From positions 3,369,501 to 3,433,500 of the forward strand of contig NZ_CP157794.1 in the NCBI RefSeq assembly GCF_040111675.1: a stretch of 64,000 nucleotides of DNA. The letters are read 5' to 3'. The DNA comes from Salinarimonas sp. Lineage in GTDB: Bacteria; Pseudomonadota; Alphaproteobacteria; Rhizobiales; Beijerinckiaceae. Shown here piece by piece: positions 9,145 through 18,354 of this stretch; the first letter of the stretch is position 1; each line of letters starts with the position of its first letter. The translations under genes were made by a program, and so were the position numbers. Below the pieces are notes generated by a model, which was given only the letters and a program-made list of their open reading frames with translations, was not told the DNA's origin and made no database searches.

Positions 9145-12100
9145 CCTCCGTATTCGACGGCGCCGAAGCGATCTACGGGCTGACGCCGATGCAGGAGACG
9201 ATGCTGCTCTACAGCGACGCCGCCGGCGCGGGCGCCTTCGTCGGGCAGCTCGCCTGCCGCCTCCTGGGACCGCTCGACGCCGCCGCCCTGGAGCGGGCGT
9301 TCGAGGCCCTGCTCGCGCGGCACCCGGCCCTGCGGACGGCGTTCGTCTCGCAAGGCCTCGAGCGCCCGCTGCAGGTGGTCGCGGCTCGCGTCGCCCTGCC
9401 GTTCCGGATCGTCGACTGGTCTGGCCTTCCGGGCGACGAGCGCTCGGCGCGGGAGGCGGCTTTCCTCGAGGAGGACGTCGCCACGCGCTTCGCCCCGGAC
9501 TCGGCGCCTCTGATGCGCGTCGCCTTGATCCGGGCATCGGACGAGGACCATCTGCTGGTCTGGACCCGCCACCACGTCCTGATGGACGGATGGTCGATGG
9601 CGCTGGCGATCGACGAGCTCGCGGCGCTCTACGCGGCGGAGCGGGACGGCCGGCCCGCCGATCTGCGCCCGGCGCGCCCGTTCCAGGACTACGTCGACTG
9701 GCTCGACCGGCGCGATCGCTCGCAGGACCTGGACTTCTGGCGCTCGGCGCTGTCCTCGGCCGCGTCGCCGACCCCGATGGTCCCCGCCGACCCGGCGCCG
9801 AAAGCGGCCGAGGCGCCTCTGGTCGAGCACGCACGACCGCTCGCCGAGGCGGCTGCGGACGCCGTTCGGCGCACAGCCCATGCACGCGGCATCACCGAGG
9901 CGGCGGTGCTCGCGGCCGCCTGGGCCCTGGTCGTCGCCCGCCATGCCGATTCCGACGACGCCCTGTTCGGGCTCACGGCGTCCGGGCGCCCCGCCGATCT
10001 GGCCGGCGTGGAATCGACCGTGGGGCTCTTCCTCAACACCGTCCCGCTGAACGTGCCGCTGCCTCCCGACCGCCGGGTCGGTCCCTGGCTCGAGGAGGTC
10101 GCGGACATCCTCGCGGCGGCGAGCGACCACGCCCACATCGCGCTGTCCGACCTGCGCACGCTGTCGCCCGTTCCGTCCGAGGAACCGCTGTTCGATCACA
10201 TCCTGGTCCTGGAAGGCGCCAGCCTCGCCGGCTCGGTCGATCGGTTCGCCGATCTCGCGGTCCGGGACTACCGCTTCATCGACCAGACCAATTTCGCCCT
10301 CAACGTCGGTGTCCAGCTCGGGTCCCCCAAGCAGATCCTCGTCGTGCACGACCCCGGCCGGATCGACGGCGAAACGGCCTGCCGGATCGGGACGCGCTTC
10401 GAGGCGGCGATCGCCGCCGTCACCGGCGACCCCGACCGGACGCTGGGCGCGATCGCTCTCGTCGACGAGGCCCACGAGCGGTTCCTGGCGGAGGTGGTCA
10501 ACGCCACGCGGGTCGAGTTCACCGACCGTCGGTCTCTTCTGCGCCGGATCGCCGACCAGGACAGGGCCGCCACCGCGCTGATTAGCGAGCAGGGGCGGGT
10601 GTGCTACGGCGCGCTCTGGGACGCATCGGGCGCGCTCGCGCAGGAGATCGCCGCGGCGGGCGTCGGACCGGAAGACGTGGTCGCCCTCGTGCTGGAGCGC
10701 GGGCCGCTGCTGCCGCTCGCCGTCCTGGCGACGATGCGGGCCGGCGCGGTCTACCTGCCGCTCGATCCGTCGGACGCGCCGCAGAGGCTGGCCGACCTGA
10801 TCGCGGAGAGCGGGGCGGCCCTGGTCCTCGCCACCGATCCGCTCGCCGGCCTCGTCTCGCAAGCCGGTGCGCGCGTGCGCCGGCTGCGCGCCGACGATCT
10901 CGCCCGCTCCCCGTCCGGGGATGCGCCCGTGCCGGACCCGGACCCGGACGCCGCCGCCTACGCGATCTTCACCTCGGGCTCGACGGGCCGGCCGAAGGCG
11001 GTCGTCAATACCTGGGACGGCCTGCGCAACCGCATCGACTGGATGCAGTCCGCCTACCCGATCGGCCCCGGCGACCGCGTCCTGCACAAGACGCCGTACA
11101 CGTTCGACGTCTCGGTCTGGGAGCTGATCTGGCCGCTGACCGAGGGCGCGGCGATGGTGGTCGCGGCGCCCGACGGTCATCGCGACCCGGACTACCTGCG
11201 CGACCTGATCGTCGCCGAGGGCGTCACCCTGTGCCACTTCGTGCCGTCGATGCTCAGGGCGTTCCTCGCCACCCCGGGGATCGAATCCTGCCGCAGCCTG
11301 GCCCGCGTGATCTGCAGCGGCGAGGCCCTCACCGGGGCCGATCGCGATCGGGCGCATAGCCGGCTGAGCGCCAGCGTGCACAACCTCTACGGCCCTGCCG
11401 AGGCGGCGATCGACGTCAGCTCCCACGATTGCGCGCGCGACGAGCGGTCGACCGAGGTCCCGATCGGCCGACCGATCGCCAACACCCGCCTCTACCTGCT
11501 CGACCGGAACCTGCTGCCCGCGTCGCCGGGCGCCACCGGAGAGGTCTTCATCGCCGGGCGCAACCTGGCCCGCGGCTATCTCGGCCGGCCCGGCCTGACG
11601 GCCGAGCGCTTCCTGCCCGATCCGTTCGCCGACGAGGCGGGCTCCCGCATGTACCGCACCGGCGACCTCGCCCGCCGCCTCGGCGACGGATCGCTCGTCC
11701 ATGCCGGGCGCAGCGACTCGCAGATCAAGCTGCGGGGCATGCGCATCGAGCTCGGCGAGATCGAGGCGGCCCTCCGCGCGCTCGACGGCGTGGCCGAGGC
11801 CGCCGTGACCGTGGGGGAGGCGCCGGACGGGGGGCCGCGGCTCGTCGCGCACCTCGTCGCCCGTCCGGCGCCGACCTCGCCCGACGGCGCGGGGCTCTCG
11901 CCCGACGACCTGATCAGGCGTCTCGAGGCCCGCCTGCCGAAGGCGATGGTGCCGTCGGCCTTCGTCTCCCACGCCGCCCTGCCGCTCTCGCCGAACGGCA
12001 AGCTGGATCGCAGGGCGCTGGCGGCGCACGCCGCGCAAGGCCCCGACAAGCCGCGTGTGGCGCCTCGAACCGAGGAGGAGCGGCGCATCGCCGCGATCTG

Positions 12101-12365
12101 GTCCGAGGTCCTGGGGACGCCCGACATCGGCGTGACGGACGATTTCTTCGCGCTCGGCGGCCATTCCCTGCTCCTCGTGCAGGTCGCGGCGCGTCTGCGC
12201 CAGAGCTTCGAGATCGAGATCTCGCTGCGGGCGCTGTTCAACGCACGCACGGTCGAGACGATGCTCGACGTCGTCCTCGACGCGGAGCTCGCCGGACTGG
12301 ATGCGGAGGAGCGCGCGGCGCTGCTCGCCGATCTCGCGCCGATGGAGGGCCGCGACCGCCCCTGA
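9141..12365 (+). CDS. Nonribosomal peptide synthetase, C-A(Ser)-PCP, no thioesterase
   Basis: 1074 residues, starting at the ATG in the ATGA overlap with the previous stop. The C domain is intact (HHVLMDG at 144-150). The A domain has FTSGSTGRPK near 610, and its pocket reads D-V-W-H-I-S-L-I-D-K (YTFDVSVW, CHFVPSML, VICSGEA, NLYGPAEAAID), the established serine code and close to EntF. The carrier Ser is 1009 in LGGHSL. After the PCP there are only about 65 residues, with an acidic/Ala-rich helix (LAGLDAEERAALLADL). No TE, reductase or terminal C domain follows, and no further biosynthetic gene lies on this side before the tRNA, so release must be by something upstream of the window or encoded elsewhere. 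Confidence 0.93.
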   Translation: MTSVFDGAEAIYGLTPMQETMLLYSDAAGAGAFVGQLACRLLGPLDAAALERAFEALLARHPALRTAFVSQGLERPLQVVAARVALPFRIVDWSGLPGDERSAREAAFLEEDVATRFAPDSAPLMRVALIRASDEDHLLVWTRHHVLMDGWSMALAIDELAALYAAERDGRPADLRPARPFQDYVDWLDRRDRSQDLDFWRSALSSAASPTPMVPADPAPKAAEAPLVEHARPLAEAAADAVRRTAHARGITEAAVLAAAWALVVARHADSDDALFGLTASGRPADLAGVESTVGLFLNTVPLNVPLPPDRRVGPWLEEVADILAAASDHAHIALSDLRTLSPVPSEEPLFDHILVLEGASLAGSVDRFADLAVRDYRFIDQTNFALNVGVQLGSPKQILVVHDPGRIDGETACRIGTRFEAAIAAVTGDPDRTLGAIALVDEAHERFLAEVVNATRVEFTDRRSLLRRIADQDRAATALISEQGRVCYGALWDASGALAQEIAAAGVGPEDVVALVLERGPLLPLAVLATMRAGAVYLPLDPSDAPQRLADLIAESGAALVLATDPLAGLVSQAGARVRRLRADDLARSPSGDAPVPDPDPDAAAYAIFTSGSTGRPKAVVNTWDGLRNRIDWMQSAYPIGPGDRVLHKTPYTFDVSVWELIWPLTEGAAMVVAAPDGHRDPDYLRDLIVAEGVTLCHFVPSMLRAFLATPGIESCRSLARVICSGEALTGADRDRAHSRLSASVHNLYGPAEAAIDVSSHDCARDERSTEVPIGRPIANTRLYLLDRNLLPASPGATGEVFIAGRNLARGYLGRPGLTAERFLPDPFADEAGSRMYRTGDLARRLGDGSLVHAGRSDSQIKLRGMRIELGEIEAALRALDGVAEAAVTVGEAPDGGPRLVAHLVARPAPTSPDGAGLSPDDLIRRLEARLPKAMVPSAFVSHAALPLSPNGKLDRRALAAHAAQGPDKPRVAPRTEEERRIAAIWSEVLGTPDIGVTDDFFALGGHSLLLVQVAARLRQSFEIEISLRALFNARTVETMLDVVLDAELAGLDAEERAALLADLAPMEGRDRP

Positions 12366-12573
12366 CGCGGGACCGCGCGGAGGACGACGTGCGCCCTCGA
12401 TCCCGAACACGCCTTAATCGCGCCGAGCAGCAGGGTGCGGCGATCCGCGCGCGGGCGGTGTTGACCTATGTCAGATCGGGCAGCGGGGAATTCCGGTACT
12501 CGTCCGCGCAGGCGACGAAGATCGCCCGAAAACACCAACGAAAACGCCACTCTCGCATTCAGAGCCCTGCCGA

Positions 12574-12813
12574 ATGTCCGTGACCATCCGCGTTCCGGAC
12601 GGGTGCGATTGCGCCCGTCTCGTCTCGCTCCTCTCCGAGACCCTCGCCAACCTCGACCATGAGCACCACCTGCGCCTGGCGGGGGCCGCACGCAGCGCGC
12701 GCAGCCCGGTCCTGCGCGCCCAGCTCGTGGAGACGCTGGCGACGCGTCACCGCGAGCGCCGAGCGGCCTACGTCGAGGCCATCGCGCGGCTTCGGGGGCA
12801 GGCCGGCGGCTAG
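12574..12813 (+). CDS. Small hypothetical protein (79 aa)
   Basis: Not recognised. It encodes a helical, Arg/Ala/Leu-rich polypeptide with an N-terminal MSVTIRVPDG segment and a central DHEHHLRLAGAARSAR stretch. It lies 208 bp after the NRPS stop. The intervening bases show no clear terminator or promoter. No convincing ribosome-binding site precedes the ATG. The composition looks like a real soluble protein rather than antisense noise, but support is only moderate. Confidence 0.4.
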   Translation: MSVTIRVPDGCDCARLVSLLSETLANLDHEHHLRLAGAARSARSPVLRAQLVETLATRHRERRAAYVEAIARLRGQAGG

Positions 12814-12865
12814 CGAAGAGACGATCCCAATTTCCACGTGAAGGCGACAGAGACGGGGCAGTTCC

Positions 12866-12941
12866 TGGTGGGCCCGGCAGGACTCGAACCTGCAACCAGA
12901 CCGTTATGAGCGGCCGGCTCTAACCATTGAGCTACGGGCCC
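12866..12941 (-). tRNA. tRNA with CAT anticodon (probably Ile2, read as lysidine-AU; Met not excluded)
   Basis: 76 nt including an encoded CCA. The cloverleaf folds fully: a 7-bp acceptor GGGCCCG/CGGGCCC, D arm GCTC/GAGC, anticodon stem GGCCG/CGGTC with loop CTCATAA, and T arm GCAGG/CCTGC with TTCGAGT. The 8-nt D loop and the GGTTAGAGC stretch resemble ileX-type tRNA-Ile2 more than elongator Met. That would require TilS modification of the wobble C, which is not visible in DNA. Its 5' end lies inside a 19-bp direct repeat that returns at 21230. Confidence 0.93.
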
Positions 12942-12947
12942 CCGAGG
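12929..12947. repeat. 19-bp direct repeat, copy 1 (putative attachment site in the tRNA 5' end)
   Basis: GAGCTACGGGCCCCCGAGG: thirteen bases are the acceptor/D-stem 5' end of the tRNA gene and six are flank. An exact copy is at 21230-21248. The flanking bases differ at both ends. Confidence 0.6.
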
Positions 12948-13098
12948 CGGGGTGAGGCTTCGTGGCCTGCGCGATCCCGGGCCGAGTGGTCCGGCATCGC
13001 CGTTCGTTCACGGTGCACCTATCCCCGTCCTGTCCCCCTAGAACGGGCGTTCACGGCACCGGCGATCGTTGTAAGCGCCGGGCCGCCGGGCCGCAAGA

Positions 13099-13500
13099 TC
13101 ATCGCGCCTTCCGCTTCGCGATCCCCTCGACGGCCGCCGCCTGGTGGTCGGGGCTGTGTTGTCCGTAGACCCGCTCGAGCACCTCGACGGACATGCCCAG
13201 GTATCCGGCGGCGTCCCAGAGCGGCACCCCGGCGCGCCTGAGCCAGGTCGCCGCCGTGTGGCGCAGCGCGTGAGGCGTCACCTCGGGCGGAAGACCGGCG
13301 GCCCTGACCGCCGCCGCGAATCCCTCGTTGACCTCGCCGACGGGCCGCCCGTTCCACGCGACGACGTGCGACCTGGCGATTCCCTTGCGATGCCAGCACG
13401 TCGTGGACCGCCTGGTCGCGGCGGTGCTGCGGCGCGAGCTTCTCCGCCAGGTAGGCGCTCAGCGCAGCTTCGGCCTGGAGGTGGCATTGGGGCCAGGGCA
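13099..13500 (-). pseudogene. Tyrosine recombinase/integrase remnant, C-terminal part
   Basis: The minus-strand frame ending at 13099 reads a typical integrase C terminus: VAWNGRPVGEVNEGF, then PHALRHTAATWLRRAG (the H-x-x-R box), GYLGMS, and VYGQHSPDH with the nucleophilic Tyr. Upstream of about 13395 the homology breaks off into another frame, and the N-terminal arm-binding region, the first catalytic Arg and a plausible start are absent, so the gene is truncated and frameshifted. It lies 157 bp from the 5' end of the tRNA gene, as expected for an integrase beside its attachment site. Confidence 0.75.
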
Positions 13501-13635
13501 CGAGCTTTCGAGCCGAAGCCAATGTATAGCTTGCTAATCAAAAGGTGTTTCGGAGAAAATCATCTCTCGGGGGTTGACCTGCTTCGATCGCCATCTTAGC
13601 CACATCAGATTGCAAGCGGAGCAACGGGAGTGGAC

Positions 13636-14472
13636 ATGTCGTCACGGCTTCTGGTTGAGTCTGGATGGACGAGTCTCGCGCTTCGAGCGAGCGAGGCAGG
13701 GCACATGGAGCATGTTTTCGAGGCGGCCCGCCTCTTCTTCGAGCGCTCTTCCGACGAGAAGCGTCGGTTCGCGATGCCCGGCCAGCTGGAGGGATGGCGA
13801 GACCTCGGCGCCGAGTATTCCGATGACCCCGAACGCCCGGATCTCAACGAAGCGTTCGGCCTCGTCGCCCGAAACCGGAGCCGGACGGCCGATCTCGGCT
13901 GGATCGACGACAACCCGCTCCACGCGGCGTTGCGCCGCGCCATGGACGTCCTCACCCCGAAGGTCGACGCGCTCTTCGCCGACCTCAAGGCGAATCTCGC
14001 TCCGTCCGGGGACGATCTCGTGGCCTCCGAATGGTCCTATCTGCAGGTCAACTACTACCGGCCGTCGCGCGAGAGCCGAGACCTTCTCCAGGATGCGCAC
14101 GAGGACGGTCATCTACTCACGGTGCTCGCGGCCGACCAGCCGGGCCTCGAGCTGGAGATCGACGGCGCCTTCCGTCCGGCCCCGCGCGACCCGAACGCTC
14201 TCGTCGTCATGCCGGGCAGCATCCTGACGGCGATGACCGGCGGCCGGATCGCTCCGCTGCGCCACCGCGTGCGCCGGGACGCCGGGATCGCAAGCCGCAT
14301 CTCCATGATGTTCTTCGTCAATCCGAGCCTGGAGGAGCCCCCGGAGGCCTGGCTTCCCGACGCCGCCGGGAGACGCGCCGACATCCGCGAAGCCGCGATC
14401 GCCGCCTCGACGGCCTTCGGCCTGCCTGCGCTCGACCGCGCAGCCTCCCTCGACGCGGGCGCGCCGTCATGA
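13636..14472 (+). CDS. Isopenicillin-N-synthase-like Fe(II)/2-oxoglutarate oxygenase
   Basis: A protein of 278 residues from the ATG at 13636, chosen because GGGAG sits 5 nt upstream (a GTG at 13630 is in frame but overlaps that site). The metal triad His155-x-Asp157 (DAHEDGHLL) and His210 (PLRHRVRR), plus Arg221-x-Ser223 (SRISMMF), match the 2OG-Fe(II) oxygenase fold of the IPNS family. The N-terminal part (FEAARLFFERSSDEKRR) fits the DIOX_N helix region. It is the first gene of a seven-gene coupled operon. The AT-richer stretch upstream holds TTGACC at 13574 as a possible -35 box. Expected reaction: hydroxylation, desaturation or cyclisation of a small acid or peptide; the substrate is unknown. 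Confidence 0.85.
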   Translation: MSSRLLVESGWTSLALRASEAGHMEHVFEAARLFFERSSDEKRRFAMPGQLEGWRDLGAEYSDDPERPDLNEAFGLVARNRSRTADLGWIDDNPLHAALRRAMDVLTPKVDALFADLKANLAPSGDDLVASEWSYLQVNYYRPSRESRDLLQDAHEDGHLLTVLAADQPGLELEIDGAFRPAPRDPNALVVMPGSILTAMTGGRIAPLRHRVRRDAGIASRISMMFFVNPSLEEPPEAWLPDAAGRRADIREAAIAASTAFGLPALDRAASLDAGAPS

Positions 14473-15449
14473 ACGTCCTCGTCCTCGGAGGCTCCGGCTT
14501 CGTCGGCTCGGCGCTCGTCCCGGCCTTGCGCGAGGCCGGCTTCGCCGTGACGCTCGCCAATCGCGGCACCCGGCGTGTGCCGCATACGCGGCAGATCGTG
14601 CTCGATCGCGACGACGAGCGCTCGGTCGCCGCCCTCGGCGCGCCGGACGCGCCGGCCTTCGACCTCGTCGTCGACACGAGCGCCTATACCGGCCCGCAGG
14701 CGGCGCGCGCCCGAACCGCGCTCGCCGGACGGGTGGGCCGCTGGATCCATCTCGGCAGCGCCGCCGTCTACGCAGATGGTCTCGACCGCGCGCCGCGGGA
14801 GGACGACCCGATCGGCGGGGCGGCGGTCTGGGGCGCCTACGGCTTGGAGAAGTCGGACGCCGACCGGATCCACCTCGCCGCCGAGGACGGCGTCCCGACC
14901 GCGATCCTGCGCCCGCCCTACCTCTACGGACCGGGCAACGACAACGATCGCGAGACCTTCGTGTTCGCCCGCGCGCTGACCGGGCGGCCGATCGTCGTGC
15001 CCGGCGCGGGCGCGGCGCCGCTCCAGTTCCTGCACGTCGCCGATCTCGCGGCGATCGTCGTCGCGCTGGCGCGCGTCGGCTGGTCGGGCGTCGAGATCTA
15101 CAACGTCGCCGAGGCGCAGACGGTCGGCGCCCGCGATTGGGTCGAGCTCCTGTGCGAGATCGCCGGCGCCCGTCCGCCGATCCTGCTCGGCGGCGAGATC
15201 GATCCCCGGCAGCCGCCGCGCAGCTACTTTCCGTTCCGCGATGCGCCCTGCATCGTCGACGCGGCGCGCTTCGCGGCATCCGATCTCGCGACGCGGCCGC
15301 GCCCGCACGCGCGCGGCTTCGCCGAGACCTTCGCCTCCTACCGTCTCGAGGACCTGCGCGTCGCGAGCCCGACGACGCCGGGCGAGGCGACGCTGCTCGC
15401 CAAGGCCGGCCTGGGGCAGGGCGGAAACGGGCAGGAGGGCGCATCGTGA
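14469..15449 (+). CDS. NAD-dependent epimerase/dehydratase (extended SDR)
   Basis: A protein of 326 residues starting at the ATG that overlaps the previous stop (ATGA). Rossmann motif GGSGFVGSA at residues 7-15. The catalytic YxxxK is visible as YGLEKSDA, with a preceding HLGSAAVYAD serine strand. RPPYLYGPGNDND is the usual extended-SDR substrate-side motif. Members act on nucleotide sugars or other polar carbonyl/hydroxyl compounds. With no glycosyltransferase or nucleotidyltransferase in the operon, a non-sugar substrate is possible. Confidence 0.88.
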   Translation: MNVLVLGGSGFVGSALVPALREAGFAVTLANRGTRRVPHTRQIVLDRDDERSVAALGAPDAPAFDLVVDTSAYTGPQAARARTALAGRVGRWIHLGSAAVYADGLDRAPREDDPIGGAAVWGAYGLEKSDADRIHLAAEDGVPTAILRPPYLYGPGNDNDRETFVFARALTGRPIVVPGAGAAPLQFLHVADLAAIVVALARVGWSGVEIYNVAEAQTVGARDWVELLCEIAGARPPILLGGEIDPRQPPRSYFPFRDAPCIVDAARFAASDLATRPRPHARGFAETFASYRLEDLRVASPTTPGEATLLAKAGLGQGGNGQEGAS

Positions 15450-16501
15450 TCCGCGTCCTCGTGCTCAGCGCCGGCGATCCCGCCGGCATCAATTTCTGCA
15501 AGTCGCTGCGTCTCGAGCCGGACGCCTTCCGCATTCTCGGCGCCGACACCGACCCCTACAGGCTGCATCTCGCGGTGGCGGACGAGCGCCATCTCCTGCC
15601 GAGCGCGGCGGAACCGGGCTATCTCGATGCGCTCGTCCGGCTGGTGCGGCGCCTCGCGCCCGATCTCGTCTACGCCGCCGATACGAATCGCGAGCTCGAG
15701 ATCGTCTCGGAACATCGCGACGCCCTCGATGCGCCGGTGTTTTTGCCGCGCGTCGAAGCGGTTCGCGTCTACGAGGACAAGTGGGAGTGCACGCGCCGGT
15801 GCGTCGCGGCCGGGATCACGGTCCCCGAAACCATCCTCCTGCGCGGCCCGGCCGATCTGGAGCAGGCCTTCGCACGCTTCGGCAGCGTCTGGCTGCGCGC
15901 GACGCACGGCAGCGGCGGGCGCGGCTCGCTGCCGACGACCGATCCCGTCCTGGCTCGGGCCTGGATCGAGCGTCATCGGGGATGGGGCTCGTTCACGGCG
16001 GCCGAGCGGCTGACGTCGCGCATGGCGACGTGGATCGGGCTGTGGCGGAACGGCGAGCTCGTCGTCGCGCAGGGCCGCAGGCGCCTGCATTGGGAATACG
16101 CCCATCTCAGCCCCTCCGGCGTGAGCGGCATCACCGCGGCGCAAGCGACGACGAGCGACCCGCAGATCGAGACCATCGCGCGCGCGACGATCGCGGCTGC
16201 GGGTTTCGCGCCTCACGGCATCGTCAGCGTCGACCTCACCTACGACGATGCGAGCATCCCGAATCCGACCGAGATCCAGGCTTCGCGCTTCTACACCTCG
16301 ATCCAGTTCCTCGCCCGCGCGGGCCTCAACCTGCCGGCCATGTACGTGCGGCTGGGCGTCGGGCTCGACGTCGACGGCTATCCGACCGGATCGAGCCCGC
16401 TCGCCGACGACCTCGTCTGGCTCAAGACGGTGGACGCCGAGCCGATCCTGACGGACATGGCGAGCATCGACCGCAACGCGGCGCTCTGGAGCGCCGCATG
16501 A
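15446..16501 (+). CDS. ATP-grasp ligase, carbamoyl-phosphate-synthase-like
   Basis: 351 residues. The GTG start overlaps the previous stop (GTGA), with GGAGG about 9 nt upstream. Domains: an N-terminal pre-ATP-grasp Rossmann half (VLVLSAGDPAGINFCKSL, DPYRLHLAVAD), then DKWECTRRC and VWLRATHGSGGRGS (nucleotide-binding loop), and the Mg-binding end VDLTYDD...NPTEIQASRFYTS. These are the landmarks of the CPSase-like ATP-grasp superfamily, which forms acyl-phosphate intermediates and usually joins a carboxylate to an amine or thiol. Stand-alone members make dipeptides or amino-acid amides. Here it is the only bond-forming ligase in the operon, so it probably builds the scaffold. Confidence 0.85.
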   Translation: MIRVLVLSAGDPAGINFCKSLRLEPDAFRILGADTDPYRLHLAVADERHLLPSAAEPGYLDALVRLVRRLAPDLVYAADTNRELEIVSEHRDALDAPVFLPRVEAVRVYEDKWECTRRCVAAGITVPETILLRGPADLEQAFARFGSVWLRATHGSGGRGSLPTTDPVLARAWIERHRGWGSFTAAERLTSRMATWIGLWRNGELVVAQGRRRLHWEYAHLSPSGVSGITAAQATTSDPQIETIARATIAAAGFAPHGIVSVDLTYDDASIPNPTEIQASRFYTSIQFLARAGLNLPAMYVRLGVGLDVDGYPTGSSPLADDLVWLKTVDAEPILTDMASIDRNAALWSAA

Positions 16502-17460
16502 CGCCGACGCCCGACGAGCTGACGGGCCTCCTCGCCGGGATCGATCCCCGCTGGCGGGTGCGCGCGGTCGAGCCACTCGCCGAGGGCATGCTGAACACGG
16601 TCGTCCGCGTCCGGCTCGGCGACGCGCCCCCCTCGTCCGTGGTGGTGCGGATCCGTCGTTTCGAGGACCCCCTCTACGGCCAGGAATTCGCCGCCGAGCG
16701 CTTCGCCTATCCGCTGCTGCCGAAGGAGCGGCCCGCGCGCCCTCATCTGTTCGGCGTCGGGCGTATCGGGGCGCATCGCGCCGCGGTCTTCGAGGAGGTG
16801 GCCGGTCCCCTGCTCGACACGGTGCTGCGGGATCCGTCCGTCTCGCCCACGCCGCGCCGCGCGCTGCTCACTCGGGTCGCGGAGGATCTCGCCGTGATCC
16901 ACGCGCGTCCGGCGCACGGTTTCGGGACGCTGCGGCGCGTTGACCATGCATCGGACGAGGTGCTCGGGTTCTGGGGCGGGCTGTTCGCGGCGGAGGCCGA
17001 TGCGCTCGGCCGGGTCGCGCCCGCCTCCGTCGCCTCCCTCGAGGCGGCGACGCGCGGCTGGCTCGCCGCCATCGCGGAGGCGCCGGTCGATCTCGTGCGC
17101 CCCTCCCTCGTCCATGGGGACGTTCACGCGCGAAACATCATCGTCGCCGCAGACGGGCGGTGCGTGCTGATCGACTGGGAGGCGGCGCGATTGCGCAGCC
17201 CCGCCTACGATCTCGTGCAGCTGCACGCTCTCGACCTCGCGGGCGCGCCCGAAGAGGCCGCGCACCTGCGCGAGACCTATCTGCGCCGCCGCGGGCTCGT
17301 CGGCGCCGAGCCGGCGCTCCTGCGCCTCGTTCATGTCTTCACGCAATTCTGGAAGGTGCGCATGGCGGTCTTCATGGTTCTGCACGAGCGTCCCGGCTGC
17401 GCCTATTTCGGACGGCTCGCGGACTGGCGCGCGTACCTGGAACGGGCGGAGTTCGCGTGA
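16498..17460 (+). CDS. APH-family small-molecule kinase
   Basis: 320 residues, starting in ATGA. Brenner-type kinase motif LVHGDVHARN with Asp208 as the catalytic base and Asn213, then VLIDWEAA as the metal-binding DxE equivalent. The N lobe contains VVVRIRRF and a FEEVAGPLLD hinge. The family phosphorylates hydroxyls of aminoglycosides, choline, homoserine and similar small molecules. Placed between a ligase and a HAD phosphatase in a coupled operon with an exporter, it could phosphorylate the pathway intermediate, either as an activation step or for self-protection. Confidence 0.87.
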   Translation: MTPTPDELTGLLAGIDPRWRVRAVEPLAEGMLNTVVRVRLGDAPPSSVVVRIRRFEDPLYGQEFAAERFAYPLLPKERPARPHLFGVGRIGAHRAAVFEEVAGPLLDTVLRDPSVSPTPRRALLTRVAEDLAVIHARPAHGFGTLRRVDHASDEVLGFWGGLFAAEADALGRVAPASVASLEAATRGWLAAIAEAPVDLVRPSLVHGDVHARNIIVAADGRCVLIDWEAARLRSPAYDLVQLHALDLAGAPEEAAHLRETYLRRRGLVGAEPALLRLVHVFTQFWKVRMAVFMVLHERPGCAYFGRLADWRAYLERAEFA

Positions 17461-18350
17461 TGACGGCGGATGCGCGCCCGCACGCGGCGGGCTCGGGCCC
17501 GCGTCCGATCGCCCGGCTCTCCGAGATCGCGGGCGCCTACGACGTCTTCCTCGTCGACCAGTGGGGCGTCCTGCACGACGGCGTCGCGCTCTATCCCGGC
17601 GCGCAGGACGCGCTGGCGGACCTGATGGCGCACGGCAAGCGCGTCGTTCTCCTGACCAATTCGAGCAAGACGGTCGCCGTCAACGAGGCGCGGCTGGCGA
17701 CGCGCTTCGGCGTCGGTCGCGCGTCGTATCACGCCCTCGTCTCCTCCGCGGAGCTGCTTCGCGACGCCCTCGCCGCGCGCGCGGCGAGGGCGGGGGTGCG
17801 CGTGTTCTGCGTCGCGGACGCGGGCGACGAGGTCCTGCTCGACGGCGTCGGATGCACGCGCGTCGACGACCCCGCCGAGGCGGATTGCGTCGTGCTCCTC
17901 AGCGTCGCTCCGGGCGAGGGGCTCGACGAGCATCGCGGCTGGCTGGAGCGGGCGCGCGTCGCGGGCCGGCCGCTGTTGTCGCCGAGCGCCGACGCGCTCT
18001 CCGTCTCCGCGACGCGCGGCGTGGTCGCGGGGCTCGCCGCGATCGTCGCCGCCTACGCCGCCGGAGGCGGCCCTTGCGTCAACTTCGGCAAGCCCGAGGG
18101 CGCCGTCTACGATGCGGCGCTCGCCGGCCTGGACGTGCCGCCGGAGCGCGTCCTGATGATCGGCGACCAGCTCGAATCCGACGTGGCCGGCGCGCGCCGG
18201 CGCGGGTTCGCGAGCTGCCTCGTCCTCACCGGCGCCGGCGCCGCCCGCGTCGGGGCGACCGAGCCCCGAACGGCCTGCCGCGTGCTGGCCGGGCCGAACG
18301 TCCCCGAGGCGCTTCGCCCGACCTACGTCGCCCCGTCGATGGCGTTCTGA
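17460..18350 (+). CDS. HAD-IIA family hydrolase (NagD-like phosphatase)
   Basis: 296 residues from the ATG in TGATG, overlapping the kinase stop by one base (a GTG at 17457 is also in frame). HAD motif I reads VDQWGVLHDG, with Asp33 as nucleophile and Trp35 at the position of the usual second Asp, the DxWG form of an alphaproteobacterial HAD-IIA subfamily. Motif II LLTNSSK, motif III NFGKPEGAVYDAA and motif IV GDQLESDVAGA are all present. It should be a phosphomonoesterase. Coupled translation with the upstream kinase implies matched amounts of the two opposing activities. Confidence 0.88.
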   Translation: MTADARPHAAGSGPRPIARLSEIAGAYDVFLVDQWGVLHDGVALYPGAQDALADLMAHGKRVVLLTNSSKTVAVNEARLATRFGVGRASYHALVSSAELLRDALAARAARAGVRVFCVADAGDEVLLDGVGCTRVDDPAEADCVVLLSVAPGEGLDEHRGWLERARVAGRPLLSPSADALSVSATRGVVAGLAAIVAAYAAGGGPCVNFGKPEGAVYDAALAGLDVPPERVLMIGDQLESDVAGARRRGFASCLVLTGAGAARVGATEPRTACRVLAGPNVPEALRPTYVAPSMAF

Positions 18351-18354
18351 CGTG

